Assembly: GCF_000504245.1 (NCBI RefSeq)
Contig: NZ_KI632509.1
Location: forward strand, 867,723-931,722
DNA from: Haloechinothrix halophila YIM 93223
Lineage (GTDB): Bacteria; Actinomycetota; Actinomycetes; Mycobacteriales; Pseudonocardiaceae
Reading direction: 5' to 3'
Length of the DNA: 64,000 nt
Shown: positions 7,446 to 17,587 of the stretch, piece after piece
Position numbering within the stretch: the stretch's first letter is position 1
Layout: every line of letters begins with the position of its first letter
Made by a program: the position numbers and the translations under genes
The notes under the pieces: model-generated
Seen by the model: only the letters and a program-made list of their open reading frames with translations
Database searches by the model: none
Told to the model about the DNA's origin: nothing

Positions 7446-8396
7446 TTACGCGCCAGGTGCGCCCAACTGTTTCGCGCGCTCCTGCTTCGCTCGCGCGGTC
7501 GCGGCCTTGCCACCATGGCCGGTCATCGCCGCCTCGCGCGCGCCCCTGCGCCGGATGTCGTCGATCGCTTCGGCGTCGGCCTCAGCGACCTTCATCATCC
7601 GTGAGCCGATCTCGATGAACGGCGGCAGGAACGACCTGATCAGCTTCGCGCCGCCCACCCAGCGGGGCACGTGGATCGTCCGTGCCCGCTTGAGCACGCC
7701 CTGCTCCAGCTTGTCCAGCGCGAACTCGAGCGGGTACGTCTTGCCGAACAGCCCGGGCATCCCGGCACGGAGCTTGCCGAACACCGGGTGCTTGTCCGCG
7801 CTTTCCACCAGGTCGGTGCGGATCCAGCTCGGGTGCGCGACGCCGACCTTCACACCGAGGTGGCGCAACTCGGCCCGCAGGCTGTTGCTGAACGCCTCGA
7901 CGGCGGCCTTCGCGGCGCAGTAGTTCGCCAGGCCGGGCGCGTGCGTGATGGCGGCGAGTGAGGAGATCGCCAGCAGGTAGCCCTTGCGCTCGATGACGTG
8001 CGGCATGGTGACCCGGAAGGTGCGCCACACGCCGAGCAGGTCGACCTCGAAGACCTTCTCGTAGGCGACAGGGTCGACGGAACGGGCGAAGCCGGTGGTC
8101 GCGATGCCCGCGTTGGCGATCACGATGTCGATGCCGCCCCACTTCTCAACGACGACGGTCGTGGCGGCTTCCAGCTCTTCCCAGCTAGTGACGTCAGCTT
8201 CGAGTGAGACGGCGTTGGGGCCGATCCGCTCGGCGACGGTGTCCTGCTCCTCGATCTCAAGACCGACGAGTGCGACCTTGGCACCCCGGCGCGCGAACCG
8301 CTCCGCAAGCCCGGCGCCGATACCGCGGGCCGCGCCGGTGATGAACACGACGGTGTCGTCCAGGTTGCCCTTGCGTTTGAGGGGGTTGCGCACCAC
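7446..8396 (-). CDS. Short-chain dehydrogenase/reductase
   Basis: 316 aa from the GTG at 8396 (GGAGCGGAG upstream; a second GTG follows at 8393). Rossmann fold with TGAARGIGAG nucleotide motif, DVTSWEE, NAGIA, catalytic Ser (AISSLAA) and YCAAK (Tyr-xxx-Lys). The long C-terminal extension is rich in basic residues, as in actinobacterial lipid-associated SDRs. The substrate is unknown. A palindromic, likely TetR-type operator lies about 45 bp upstream. Confidence 0.9.
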   Translation of the reverse strand: MVRNPLKRKGNLDDTVVFITGAARGIGAGLAERFARRGAKVALVGLEIEEQDTVAERIGPNAVSLEADVTSWEELEAATTVVVEKWGGIDIVIANAGIATTGFARSVDPVAYEKVFEVDLLGVWRTFRVTMPHVIERKGYLLAISSLAAITHAPGLANYCAAKAAVEAFSNSLRAELRHLGVKVGVAHPSWIRTDLVESADKHPVFGKLRAGMPGLFGKTYPLEFALDKLEQGVLKRARTIHVPRWVGGAKLIRSFLPPFIEIGSRMMKVAEADAEAIDDIRRRGAREAAMTGHGGKAATARAKQERAKQLGAPGA

Positions 8397-8439
8397 TAGC
8401 TCTCCGCTCCTTCGTGATGACGGTCGATGTGGCTTCTCC

Positions 8440-8474
8440 CAAGTAAGTGTTGTCGTAGAGTAACAGTTACTTGC
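8440..8474. promoter_or_regulatory. Palindromic operator upstream of the SDR gene
   Basis: AGTAACAGTTACT (8459-8471) is a 13-bp palindrome with a central A. A wider pair, CAAGTAA (8440-8446) and TTACTTG (8468-8474), encloses it. Such AT-rich dyads are typical of TetR-family operators. It lies in the 344-bp gap between the divergent SDR and aldolase genes, 44 bp from the SDR start, so the SDR is the likely target. The rest of the gap appears to hold only the fba promoter. Confidence 0.5.
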
Positions 8475-8740
8475 GGGTACGTCTTTCGTTGGTTCGCACG
8501 AATTGGTCACATCGCCTGTTGGGATTGTGGACAACGTCGCAGGTGATCGCGGGCGTTGCGGGCAACTCGGCACAACTCGGGCGGCACTGTCGCCGCCGTC
8601 ACGGGGCGCGACACGGGGCGTGCCTCGAAGGGTTGAGCTGCTCGTAGGATGCGGGTAGGAGACAGCCAGGACAACCCAGGACAACACCGCCTGCCCGCGA
8701 GGCGGCACACCCCGCAGAACCCGCCCGAGGAGGAGCACCG

Positions 8741-9769
8741 ATGCCCATCGCAACCCCCGAGGTTTACGCAGAGATGCTGGACCGAGCCAAGGAGGGAGAG
8801 TTCGCGTATCCGGCAATCAACGTGACCTCGTCGGAAACGCTGAACGCCGCCATCCGAGGGTTCGCGGAAGCCGAGAGTGACGGCATCATCCAGTTCTCCA
8901 CCGGCGGAGCGGAGTTCGCTTCCGGCCAGAAGGTCAAGGACATGGTCACCGGCGCGACCGCGCTCGCCGAGTTCGCGCACGTCGTCGCCGAAAAGTACCC
9001 GGTCAACGTCGCGCTGCACACCGACCACTGCCCGAAGGACAAGCTGGACGGCTTCGTCCGCCCGCTGCTGCAGATCTCGCAGGAGCGCGTCAACGCGGGC
9101 AAGAACCCGCTGTTCCAGTCCCACATGTGGGACGGCTCCGCGATCGACCTCGACGAGAACCTCAAGATCGCCGCCGAGCTACTCGACACCGCGGCCGCTG
9201 CCAAGATCATCCTCGAGGTGGAGATCGGCGTCGTCGGTGGCGAGGAAGACGGCGTTTCCAACGAGATCAACGAGAAGCTCTACACCGCGGAGGGCGACTA
9301 CCTGAAGACCGTCGAGGCGCTCGGCGCGGGCGAGAAGGGTCGCTATCTGCTCGCCGCCACCTTCGGCAACGTCCACGGCTCCTACAAGCCGGGCGCGGTG
9401 CAGCTGAAGCCGGACGTGCTCAAGCGCGGCCAGGCCGTCGCCGCCGAGAAGCTGGGCCTGCCCGAGGGGTCGAAGCCGTTCGAGCTGGTCTTCCACGGCG
9501 GCTCCGGTTCGCTGCTCGAGGAGATCCACGAGGCGGTGTCCTACGGCGTCGTGAAGATGAACGTCGACACCGACACCCAGTACGCCTTCTCCCGCCCGAT
9601 CGCCGACCACATGTTCAAGAACTACGACGGTGTGCTCAAGATCGACGGCGAGGTCGGCAACAAGAAGGTTTACGACCCGCGCAGCTACATGAAGGTCGCG
9701 GAGGGCGCCATGGCCGCCCGCGTCGTCGAGGCAGCCGAGAACCTGAAGTCGGCGGGCAAGAAGCTCTGA
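8741..9769 (+). CDS. fba: Fructose-bisphosphate aldolase, class II
   Basis: 342 aa zinc enzyme of glycolysis and gluconeogenesis that cleaves fructose 1,6-bisphosphate to dihydroxyacetone phosphate and glyceraldehyde 3-phosphate. Metal and substrate motifs are clear: LHTDHCPKDKLDGF (catalytic Asp and Zn His), GNVHGSYKPG and FHGGSGS. The ATG is preceded by GAGGAGGAGCACCG. Length and motifs are those of the actinobacterial class IIA enzyme. A strong terminator follows. Confidence 0.96.
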   Translation: MPIATPEVYAEMLDRAKEGEFAYPAINVTSSETLNAAIRGFAEAESDGIIQFSTGGAEFASGQKVKDMVTGATALAEFAHVVAEKYPVNVALHTDHCPKDKLDGFVRPLLQISQERVNAGKNPLFQSHMWDGSAIDLDENLKIAAELLDTAAAAKIILEVEIGVVGGEEDGVSNEINEKLYTAEGDYLKTVEALGAGEKGRYLLAATFGNVHGSYKPGAVQLKPDVLKRGQAVAAEKLGLPEGSKPFELVFHGGSGSLLEEIHEAVSYGVVKMNVDTDTQYAFSRPIADHMFKNYDGVLKIDGEVGNKKVYDPRSYMKVAEGAMAARVVEAAENLKSAGKKL

Positions 9770-9774
9770 TCCCG

Positions 9775-9822
9775 GGTCGTGAGTGCTGATCAGAGTTAGA
9801 ACCCTGATCAGCACTCACGACC
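9775..9822. terminator. Bidirectional terminator between fba and the convergent gene
   Basis: Perfect 19-bp inverted repeat (9775-9793 with 9804-9822) with a 10-nt loop, starting 6 nt after the fba stop and ending 25 nt before the convergent gene's stop. It contains TGATCA in each arm. Confidence 0.8.
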
Positions 9823-9846
9823 GGGCGCCACAGGCCGCGGGCAGGC

Positions 9847-10536
9847 TCAGCCCTCCAACGCCGACTTGAGCTCGCCGAGCCGCTCCCGCCACCGTTGCTT
9901 GAGCTTGGCCGCCGTCTCGGCGTCCGCCAGCTTGGTGTGACTCACGGTGACCTGCGTCTTGGCGTCGCCCTTGGCGATGAAGCTGAACTCGAGCTTGCCG
10001 GGTTCGCCGTCGAGCACCGCGCGGAACACCTTGTTCTCCCGCGACTTGCCCTGCGGCGTGAGCGTGCCGCCTAGCCACTCGCCGCGTCGCCCTGAATCAG
10101 CCACGGCGGCATAGGCCACGGCGAGGGGCACGGCGACCGTCTTGCTCGCGTTCGCGGCGAAGTAGCCGTCGCACTGCTGGCCCGGCTGCCGCAGACCCCG
10201 CTCCTGTTCGTAGCCCACGGTGATGCTCTGCGCCCACCAGCCGGACACGTCGTGTTGCTCGCCGACCCACCGGGCGATCTCGGTGTGGCCGCGGTCGCGT
10301 GCGCCCCACTCGTCGAGCACGGCGAACCACTCGTCCCAGCTTCGGCCGGTGTTGCGCCGGATCGACTCGTCGTTGTTGATCTCGGTGGCGCGACGGGCCG
10401 TGCTGGTGCTCGGCGTCGCGCTGCTGGGTGCGGCTGGCTCATCGGGCAGCAGGTGCCTGCGGGCCGCCGTGTAGCTCTCGCCAGTCTTGGTCATGCGGGC
10501 ACGCACGCGGCGTTTGAACGACTTCTGGGTGGTCAT
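9847..10536 (-). CDS. Conserved hypothetical protein with DUF4287-like and SRPBCC-like parts
   Basis: 229 aa. A basic N-terminus (about 1-55) leads to a helical segment RSWDEWFAVLDEWGARDRGHTEIARWV, resembling DUF4287-type domains that precede START/SRPBCC folds. The C-terminal half (from about residue 130) looks like an AHSA1/SRPBCC lipid- or ligand-binding domain, ending KQRWRERLGELKSAL as in that family. Function unknown. Convergent with fba. Confidence 0.7.
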   Translation of the reverse strand: MTTQKSFKRRVRARMTKTGESYTAARRHLLPDEPAAPSSATPSTSTARRATEINNDESIRRNTGRSWDEWFAVLDEWGARDRGHTEIARWVGEQHDVSGWWAQSITVGYEQERGLRQPGQQCDGYFAANASKTVAVPLAVAYAAVADSGRRGEWLGGTLTPQGKSRENKVFRAVLDGEPGKLEFSFIAKGDAKTQVTVSHTKLADAETAAKLKQRWRERLGELKSALEG

Positions 10537-10832
10537 CGGTGACGCTCCTTCCCGTGGCGGCGGCGATCCGACTCACGCTCGGCATCGCCCCACCGGAAAG
10601 GGGCGGAGACAATCACCGGAGAGAACTCTCGTGGTCCCCTTTACCTCCGCTGTGCCGGTGGCGTGAGCACCGGGGAGGAGGTCAGGCGCTCCGACTGCGC
10701 CGCAGTCAGACTACGCCGCGAGCAGGGTCGCGCTCAAGGTTGGAACTTCGCCAGGCAAATGGTCGCGAGAAACCGACAAACGACACCGATCTGGGCGCGA
10801 ATCGCGCAATATCCCTGGCGAAGCCGGGTCGG

Positions 10833-12011
10833 CTACCTCGGCGCGTCCGCACGCAGGCGCGTGGCGTACGGCTCAAGCACCAGCCACAGCACGCCAACTC
10901 CCACCAGCACCACCGGCAGCGTCCAGTAGTCCACTGGCGGCGCTGATTCGGTGTGGACGTCGCCGAGCAGCCACGGCCGCAACTGCGCCTGGGTCCACAA
11001 CGCGCCGAAGCCGAGCGCGGTGACCAGCGCCGCGCCGATGGGTGCCCGCGACCGGGCGGCGGGCAGCAGGAACGCCAGGTCCACCGCCAGCCCGACGAAC
11101 ACCAGGTAGAACGGCACCGTCGACGGCGGGAAACCAGCCCCGACCAGCAGCGGCCAGATCGCGGCCCGGTACGCGACGTACGCGCCGGCGACCGCAGTCG
11201 CCGTCCAGCGCACCCGCACTACAGCGCGGGCGGCGATCAGCAGCAGCGCCATCACGCCGATGCCCCACAGCGGATACACCCAGTCCGGGATCGGCAGCGC
11301 GAAGTGGATCACGGCCTCGCGATCGACTGCCCGCCCGAGATCGTCCGCGGCGAACTGGAGCAGTGACTGCTCCGCGCCCGGCTCACCGCGCTCCCATGCC
11401 CGCAGCGCCAGGATGCCGTACTCCTGCTGCCCGTTGGCGAAGTACACCGTCTCAAGCAGGAACGCCCACAGCGCGACGAGTGTCAGTGTCCTGGTCCTGC
11501 CCGGCTTGCTGGAGCTCAGCCAGCCGTCGATCGCGCCGAGGATCATGACGGCGGTGCCGATGTAGAGCATCGCGTGCGTCGGGCTCCACGCGGTCAGGTC
11601 GAGGCCGCTGATGCGGTGGTTGAGGACGTCGAGCGGTGCGGCGAGCAGGAACGTCACGGTGCCCGCCTGCATCAGCCGCAGCGAACGGCGCGTGCAGCCC
11701 ATGCCGGTGTAAGTGTGGATGATCACCAGCGCGCACACCATCACGGTGCCCACGCTGTTCAGCAGGTGCGGTGGCGCGAAGTCGTCCCTGATCCACATGA
11801 AGTGCCACGACATGTCCCATGACGAGCCGACCACCTTGAACAGCAACGCGAGCAGCCAGGTGCGGTAGATGAAGCTCACTACCCAATCCGGTGTCGGCCG
11901 GCCCGGCCGTCGACGCTGCCAGTGCCGCTCGAAGAACACGCGGGTCTTGGTAACCGGGCCGCCATGAGGAGCGGGCTCGGAAGCGGGTACTGCCGCAAGC
12001 TGGTCAGTCAC
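10833..12011 (-). CDS. Polytopic membrane protein of unknown function
   Basis: 392 aa starting at GTG 12011 (upstream TGCCTCC is a poor Shine-Dalgarno). A soluble N-terminus of about 45 residues is followed by roughly ten hydrophobic segments. Conserved-looking polar features include SSWDMSWHFMW and WSPTHAMLYIG, where buried His and Trp could bind metal or haem; this is inference only. No family recognised with confidence. Divergent from a possible small membrane ORF at 12174. Confidence 0.75.
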   Translation of the reverse strand: MTDQLAAVPASEPAPHGGPVTKTRVFFERHWQRRRPGRPTPDWVVSFIYRTWLLALLFKVVGSSWDMSWHFMWIRDDFAPPHLLNSVGTVMVCALVIIHTYTGMGCTRRSLRLMQAGTVTFLLAAPLDVLNHRISGLDLTAWSPTHAMLYIGTAVMILGAIDGWLSSSKPGRTRTLTLVALWAFLLETVYFANGQQEYGILALRAWERGEPGAEQSLLQFAADDLGRAVDREAVIHFALPIPDWVYPLWGIGVMALLLIAARAVVRVRWTATAVAGAYVAYRAAIWPLLVGAGFPPSTVPFYLVFVGLAVDLAFLLPAARSRAPIGAALVTALGFGALWTQAQLRPWLLGDVHTESAPPVDYWTLPVVLVGVGVLWLVLEPYATRLRADAPR

Positions 12012-12173
12012 GGAGGCATCCTCTCGCGTGCGGGGCGCCGCGGAAGCGGGTCGGGAGACATTGTGGGGGGAACCTCGGGGTCCCCCTGACGCGGATTCCT
12101 GAAAATACCTCAGGTACACGCCGTCGTGGGGGTGGTGTGGCGAGAACCGCGGCCGCACTGCATCATCGTTGTG

Positions 12174-12260
12174 ATGATGTCGAAACGTGTTGTCGCCATC
12201 GTGCTGGTTCTCCTGCTGGTGCTGGCCGGTGGGAGCTGGTTCTTCAGCCTGCTCGGCTGA
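12174..12260 (+). CDS. Possible 28-aa single-helix membrane protein
   Basis: Opens ATG ATG (GTG also at 12171) and codes for a short basic start (MMSKR), then a continuous hydrophobic helix (VVAIVLVLLLVLAGG) and an aromatic end (SWFFSLLG). The pattern is that of a genuine small membrane protein, but no clear Shine-Dalgarno is present. It lies divergent to the membrane protein gene at 12011 and 71 bp before the DUF3151 gene. Confidence 0.4.
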   Translation: MMSKRVVAIVLVLLLVLAGGSWFFSLLG

Positions 12261-12331
12261 GCCCGATCCCACACGGTGACCGCATGCCGACCGCTGTCGC
12301 CGTCGCTGACGGCGCTGGCAAGATGGCTGCT

Positions 12332-12739
12332 ATGACGAACTTGCTTGAACCGGAACCAACGCTGCTGCCAGCGCGCGCCGACGCGCAGGCGGCCCTGGAC
12401 GCCGGTACCTCGCCGTCCGAGGTCGCCGCGGAACACCCGGACTGCAGCGAAGCGTGGGCCGCACTGGCCGAGCGGGCGCTCGACGCAGGGGAGTACGTCG
12501 CCGCCTACGCCTACGCACGCACCGGTTACCACCGCGGCCTCGACCAGCTCCGCAAGGCGGGCTGGAAGGGACACGGCCCCGTGCCGTGGAGCCACCGACC
12601 CAACCAGGGCTTCCTGCGCTCGGTCGCCGCGCTGGCGCGTGCGGCGGAACGCATCGGCGAAACCGAGGAGTACCTGCGCTGCTCGCAGTTCCTCTCCGAC
12701 TCCGACCCGGAGGCCGCCAAGGCGACCGGCCTGGCTTGA
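12332..12739 (+). CDS. DUF3151 family protein
   Basis: 135 aa. It matches the actinobacterial DUF3151 pattern: MTNLLEPEPTLLP start, then ALDAGTSPSEVAAEHPDCSEAWAALAE, AYAYARTGYHRGLD, and WKGHGPVPWSHRPNQGFLRS. The function of this TPR-like helical family is not established. The ATG at 12332 fits the family's usual start; an in-frame ATG at 12323 would add three residues. A strong terminator follows. Confidence 0.88.
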   Translation: MTNLLEPEPTLLPARADAQAALDAGTSPSEVAAEHPDCSEAWAALAERALDAGEYVAAYAYARTGYHRGLDQLRKAGWKGHGPVPWSHRPNQGFLRSVAALARAAERIGETEEYLRCSQFLSDSDPEAAKATGLA

Positions 12740-12745
12740 GCGGCG

Positions 12746-12791
12746 ACGCGGTTGGGGTAGCGACCGCGCTCGGCCGCTACCCCAACCGCGT
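12746..12791. terminator. Bidirectional terminator between DUF3151 and lipase genes
   Basis: Perfect 17-bp inverted repeat (12746-12762 with 12775-12791) and a 12-nt loop. It starts 6 nt after the DUF3151 stop and ends 5 nt before the convergent lipase gene's stop. Confidence 0.8.
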
Positions 12792-12796
12792 CTGGG

Positions 12797-14983
12797 TTAG
12801 AAGGCTGAGCAGTTCGGGCTGAACGCTTCGCCCGCGATCCGTTTTTCGAGAAACCCGAACATTTCGGCGTAGCTGACCAGGGCACCGGCGATGTGGCCAG
12901 GGGCCACGTTGCCGCTGAACCGCACGTCGGCCCCCTGATCACACCAGCGACGCGCGGTGCCGCGCCCGGCCTCGTAGGGCACCACGTCGTCGTACTTGCT
13001 GTGCGTCACCAGCGTCGGCACACTCGGCGTCCGCCCGTCGCCAAGCAACTGCTCGGACACCGGTCCCGCCCACGGCGACTCGGTGATGTACTCCCGCATC
13101 GGTCTGCCGTCGACGGTGAGTGACGACGTGTCCGTCAACGCGGTGGTCAGCACCGACTCGATGGTGCACTGTTCGGCGAGCTTGTCGAACCAGGCGCGGC
13201 CCTTCTCGTTGAGGATGTCGTCGAGGTTCGTCGGGTAGGCGGCGTCCAGGCCTTTGGCGGCGTACCCGAGGAAGGCGACGTAGAGGCTGCCGTCCAGCTG
13301 CTGCGCGACGATCTCGAGATCACCGGGAACGCCCCCGGCCGCCACGCCGATGATGCCGAGCTCGGGCGCGTAGGACGCCGCCAGTTCCGCGGCCGCTCCC
13401 GCGGCCTCGCCGCCCTGTGAGTACCCGGCGATCGCGATCGGCGCGGTCGGTGACAGTCCGGTGTCCGGGAGGTTCAGTGCTGCCCTCGCGGAATCGAGCA
13501 CTGCCCTGCCGGTCGCCTCGCGGACCATGTAGGTGTGGGTGCCTGGCGTCCCGAGTCCCTGGTAGTCGGTCATCGCGACCGCGTAGCCCCGCAGGAGCAG
13601 ACCGGTGATGAACGGGGCCTCGTACTCCGTGCCGACGGTGGTCTGCCGCGACGGGGCACATTGGTCGCCGAGGCCCTGCGTGCCCGCGGCGTAGGCCACG
13701 ACCGGCCGTTCACCGGGGCCGTCCCACTCCGCGTTCGGCACGATCAGCTGGCCAGTCACCGCGATCGGATCCCCGCTGCGGTCGGTTGTGCGATACATCA
13801 TCCGCGTCACCTCGGCGTCCACCTTCGTTAGCTTCAGCGGCGAGAGCCAGAACTCGGATGGTTCGCTGCGCACGATCGCGCCGTTCTCGGCGGGCAGCGT
13901 CTCCGGCGGGTTGTAGAAGGTGGTGCCGGGATACTCCTCGCACGTGAACCGGGCGTCACCCCAGTCGGCATGGTCCTGGCCGATGCCGTCCCCCGCGTCG
14001 TCGACCACGAGATCGACGAACTCCGCGCCCGCGATTCGCGCGTCGACCGTACGAGTAAAGGAGTAACCGGTCAGGCGGTCGGAGGCGTAAACCTGGTAAC
14101 CGTCGGCGATGACCCGGAACCGCACCGAACCGTTGCCGCCGACTTCCTCGTCGATGCCGACCTTCGCGGTGAAGGTGTCGCACTTGCCGCCGGTGTAGAA
14201 CCGCAGCCTGGAGTCGGCGTGCACCCCGAGCCCCTTGTCGAAGGTGTAGGAGTTGACGTGCAGGGTGGACCCGTCACCGGCTTCCTTCTCGCCGTTGGAC
14301 ATGTCCCGTTCGGCAGGTCCCCACCCGTTCTGGTGAGGGACGAAACCCAGGTCGCTGGCCCAGGCGTCGCTGGTGGGGGCGGTCAGGTCGCCGACAGGCT
14401 GGGCAGTGCCATCCCCTGAGCACAGGAACCGCGCGCCCGCCCAGTCCGCGTGGTCGTAGTCGATGGTGTCGCCGCCCTCGTTCACCACAAGGTCGACGTA
14501 GGACGCGCCGTCGATGTCGGCCTCGATCCGGGCGACGTCCGATGATCCCGTGAGTACCGGGCTCTGCGCCGCCGTTGCGCCGTCGGCGATGACGCTGAAG
14601 ACGACCGACCCGGAGTACCACACCTCGTCATCGACGCCGATATCGGAGACGAAGGTCTCGCAGTTTCCGCCGAGGTGGTAGCGGATCACCGACCCGGCAT
14701 GCACGCCGAGTCCCTTCGCGTAGCTGTTCCCGTCGACCGTGATGGTGGACCCGTCACCGGCATCTTTCTCGCCGTTGGACATGTCCCGTTCGACCGGCCC
14801 CCAACCGTTCTGCGCCGAGACCCAGTCGAGGTCGCTGGCGTAGACGTCCGTTGTCGGGGGTGCTGGTTCGCTCTCCGCGCCGCTCGCGGCACCCGTTGCT
14901 CCGACCGTAGACGCGGCGATCGCGGCTAACGTGACAAGGAGGACGGATAATCGCCGACGAACACCGAGTGCAGACTTCACCAT
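12797..14983 (-). CDS. Secreted lipase with two N-terminal NPCBM carbohydrate-binding-like domains
   Basis: 728 aa. The signal peptide ends near ATGAASGA. Two similar NPCBM-type domains follow (about residues 45-180 and 190-325). Each carries SDL-W/G-xx-NGWGP-ERDMSNGEK, then a KGLGVHA motif, a CETF/CDTF segment, and a closing DHADW motif. The C-terminal 380 residues form an alpha/beta hydrolase of the secretory lipase (LIP) family with nucleophile motif GYSQGG (Ser near residue 521), a candidate catalytic Asp in THSKYDDVVPY, and a terminal GHIAG His. It is probably an extracellular esterase tethered to glycans. ATG 14983 has GAGGG 8 nt upstream; GTG 14998 is an alternative. Confidence 0.88.
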   Translation of the reverse strand: MVKSALGVRRRLSVLLVTLAAIAASTVGATGAASGAESEPAPPTTDVYASDLDWVSAQNGWGPVERDMSNGEKDAGDGSTITVDGNSYAKGLGVHAGSVIRYHLGGNCETFVSDIGVDDEVWYSGSVVFSVIADGATAAQSPVLTGSSDVARIEADIDGASYVDLVVNEGGDTIDYDHADWAGARFLCSGDGTAQPVGDLTAPTSDAWASDLGFVPHQNGWGPAERDMSNGEKEAGDGSTLHVNSYTFDKGLGVHADSRLRFYTGGKCDTFTAKVGIDEEVGGNGSVRFRVIADGYQVYASDRLTGYSFTRTVDARIAGAEFVDLVVDDAGDGIGQDHADWGDARFTCEEYPGTTFYNPPETLPAENGAIVRSEPSEFWLSPLKLTKVDAEVTRMMYRTTDRSGDPIAVTGQLIVPNAEWDGPGERPVVAYAAGTQGLGDQCAPSRQTTVGTEYEAPFITGLLLRGYAVAMTDYQGLGTPGTHTYMVREATGRAVLDSARAALNLPDTGLSPTAPIAIAGYSQGGEAAGAAAELAASYAPELGIIGVAAGGVPGDLEIVAQQLDGSLYVAFLGYAAKGLDAAYPTNLDDILNEKGRAWFDKLAEQCTIESVLTTALTDTSSLTVDGRPMREYITESPWAGPVSEQLLGDGRTPSVPTLVTHSKYDDVVPYEAGRGTARRWCDQGADVRFSGNVAPGHIAGALVSYAEMFGFLEKRIAGEAFSPNCSAF

Positions 14984-15122
14984 ATGGAAGGCCCTCACTT
15001 TCCGCTTGCAGGGTGACAGTGAGGTGAATGCTGGATGTCGGAGCGGAAGAGCGGAACTGTGCGTGTCCCCAGAGGTCGTCGTGCGGTCGTTGTCGCAGCG
15101 GACAGCTAGTGGGCCGAAAGGC

Positions 15123-15815
15123 TCAGCCGGGTCGTACCAGTAGCAGATCCTCGGTGTGGCGGTACCAGGTCCAGCGTTCCGTAGTGCGCTCGCGCGCCAC
15201 GCCGTCCAGCACCGGCGTCATCGGCTCGCAGCCGATGGCGAACGCCCTGCCTCGCACGGTCGCGCGCTGCCTGCCGAACCGCCGGTATCGCAGCGTCACC
15301 GTCAGTCCGGCGCCGCAAGTGGTGTCCGGGTTAACGTCGATCCGGTACGCCCTCCCTCGCAGCACCACGTCGTCATCGCAGTAGGCGATGCCGTCGACAC
15401 GGTGCAGGGTGCCGGTGCCGATCAGCACGCCGCCGACGTCGTCCCGGATCAGCGGCACGCCACGCGCCTGCCCGGTCGCCGCCAGCCGCAGCGCCTGCTC
15501 GGTGCCGGTCGGCAGCTCCCACAGCGCCGCGCAGGCCGACCGCTCCGTGGGCACGTAACCCACCCGGACGTCACCGAGTCGATCTCGCCGCAGCAGCCGC
15601 AACGCGACCGCCGCGAGGTCGGCGTCATCGCCAGCTACGATGACGTCCGCGCCAGGTCCGCTGGTCCGATCGGCGGCCTTGGCCAGCTCGGCGTCGACGT
15701 CCGACTTGCCAGGCCGGGTGGGAACGGGCACTATGCGATGCTGTTCCAGCCCCGCGTGCGCAAGGACGGCCGGTGAGATGATGCTCGTCCCACATGCGAG
15801 CACGATGCCACCCAT
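15123..15815 (-). CDS. Conserved hypothetical protein divergent from purA
   Basis: 230 aa from the ATG at 15815 (GGAGGTCAGCGTC upstream). It begins GGIVLACGTSIISPAVL and contains GPGADVIVAGDDADLAAVALRLLRR. That segment resembles the N-terminal part of diacylglycerol-kinase-like NAD/ATP-binding folds, but the usual catalytic motifs are incomplete. Actinobacteria commonly keep a conserved unknown gene divergent from purA. Function unknown. Confidence 0.75.
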   Translation of the reverse strand: MGGIVLACGTSIISPAVLAHAGLEQHRIVPVPTRPGKSDVDAELAKAADRTSGPGADVIVAGDDADLAAVALRLLRRDRLGDVRVGYVPTERSACAALWELPTGTEQALRLAATGQARGVPLIRDDVGGVLIGTGTLHRVDGIAYCDDDVVLRGRAYRIDVNPDTTCGAGLTVTLRYRRFGRQRATVRGRAFAIGCEPMTPVLDGVARERTTERWTWYRHTEDLLLVRPG

Positions 15816-15842
15816 GACGCTGACCTCCGTTACCCTCGTTGA

Positions 15843-17177
<1,335 letters not shown>

Positions 17178-17207
17178 GCGACCGAGCGTCATTCACCGCA
17201 CACACGA

Positions 17208-17241
17208 CAGCGGGGCACTCCGAGATCGGAGTGCCCCGCTG
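17208..17241 (+). terminator. Terminator after purA
   Basis: 16-bp perfect inverted repeat (17208-17223 with 17226-17241) closing over GA, followed by GCGTTTCC. It lies between purA and the convergent sulfur-transfer operon and can serve both. Confidence 0.8.
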
Positions 17242-17284
17242 CGTTTCCAGTGTTGCCCGAAGGCCGCCCGTTGAGCGGACGTCG

Positions 17285-17587
17285 TCAGATGCTGATCGGC
17301 ACCTCGTACAGGCCCGGCTCGCCAGTGGTCACCGACGCCTCGCCGTTGCCAGCGGCGTGCAGCGCACGGACGGTCCAGTCGCCCGCCGCCGCGTAGAACC
17401 GGAAGTCACCCTCCGGCGATGCCTGCACCTCGCCGACGAACTCGCCGTCGCCGTTGAGCAGCCGCACGTAGGCGCCGCCGACCGGCCCGTCGCTGCCGGT
17501 CACCTTGCCAGTGACGACGACCTGGCCGTTGGTGTCCAGGCTCGCCGGGGTGGCCGTCTGCGCAGGTGCGCCGCAACCGTCACTCAT
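17285..17587 (-). CDS. sseC: DUF1416 protein (SseC-like sulfur-metabolism partner)
   Basis: 100 aa. Opens MSDGCGAPAQ and has a transthyretin-like beta-sandwich pattern (VVVTGKVTGSDGPVGGAYVRLL, then GDFRFYAAAGDWTVRAL). DUF1416 genes sit directly after thiosulfate sulfurtransferase genes in mycobacteria, where the protein is named SseC. Here its ATG overlaps the stop of the sulfurtransferase gene (ATGA), implying translational coupling. The exact role is unknown; a sulfur-carrier or partner role is inferred from context. Confidence 0.9.
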   Translation of the reverse strand: MSDGCGAPAQTATPASLDTNGQVVVTGKVTGSDGPVGGAYVRLLNGDGEFVGEVQASPEGDFRFYAAAGDWTVRALHAAGNGEASVTTGEPGLYEVPISI

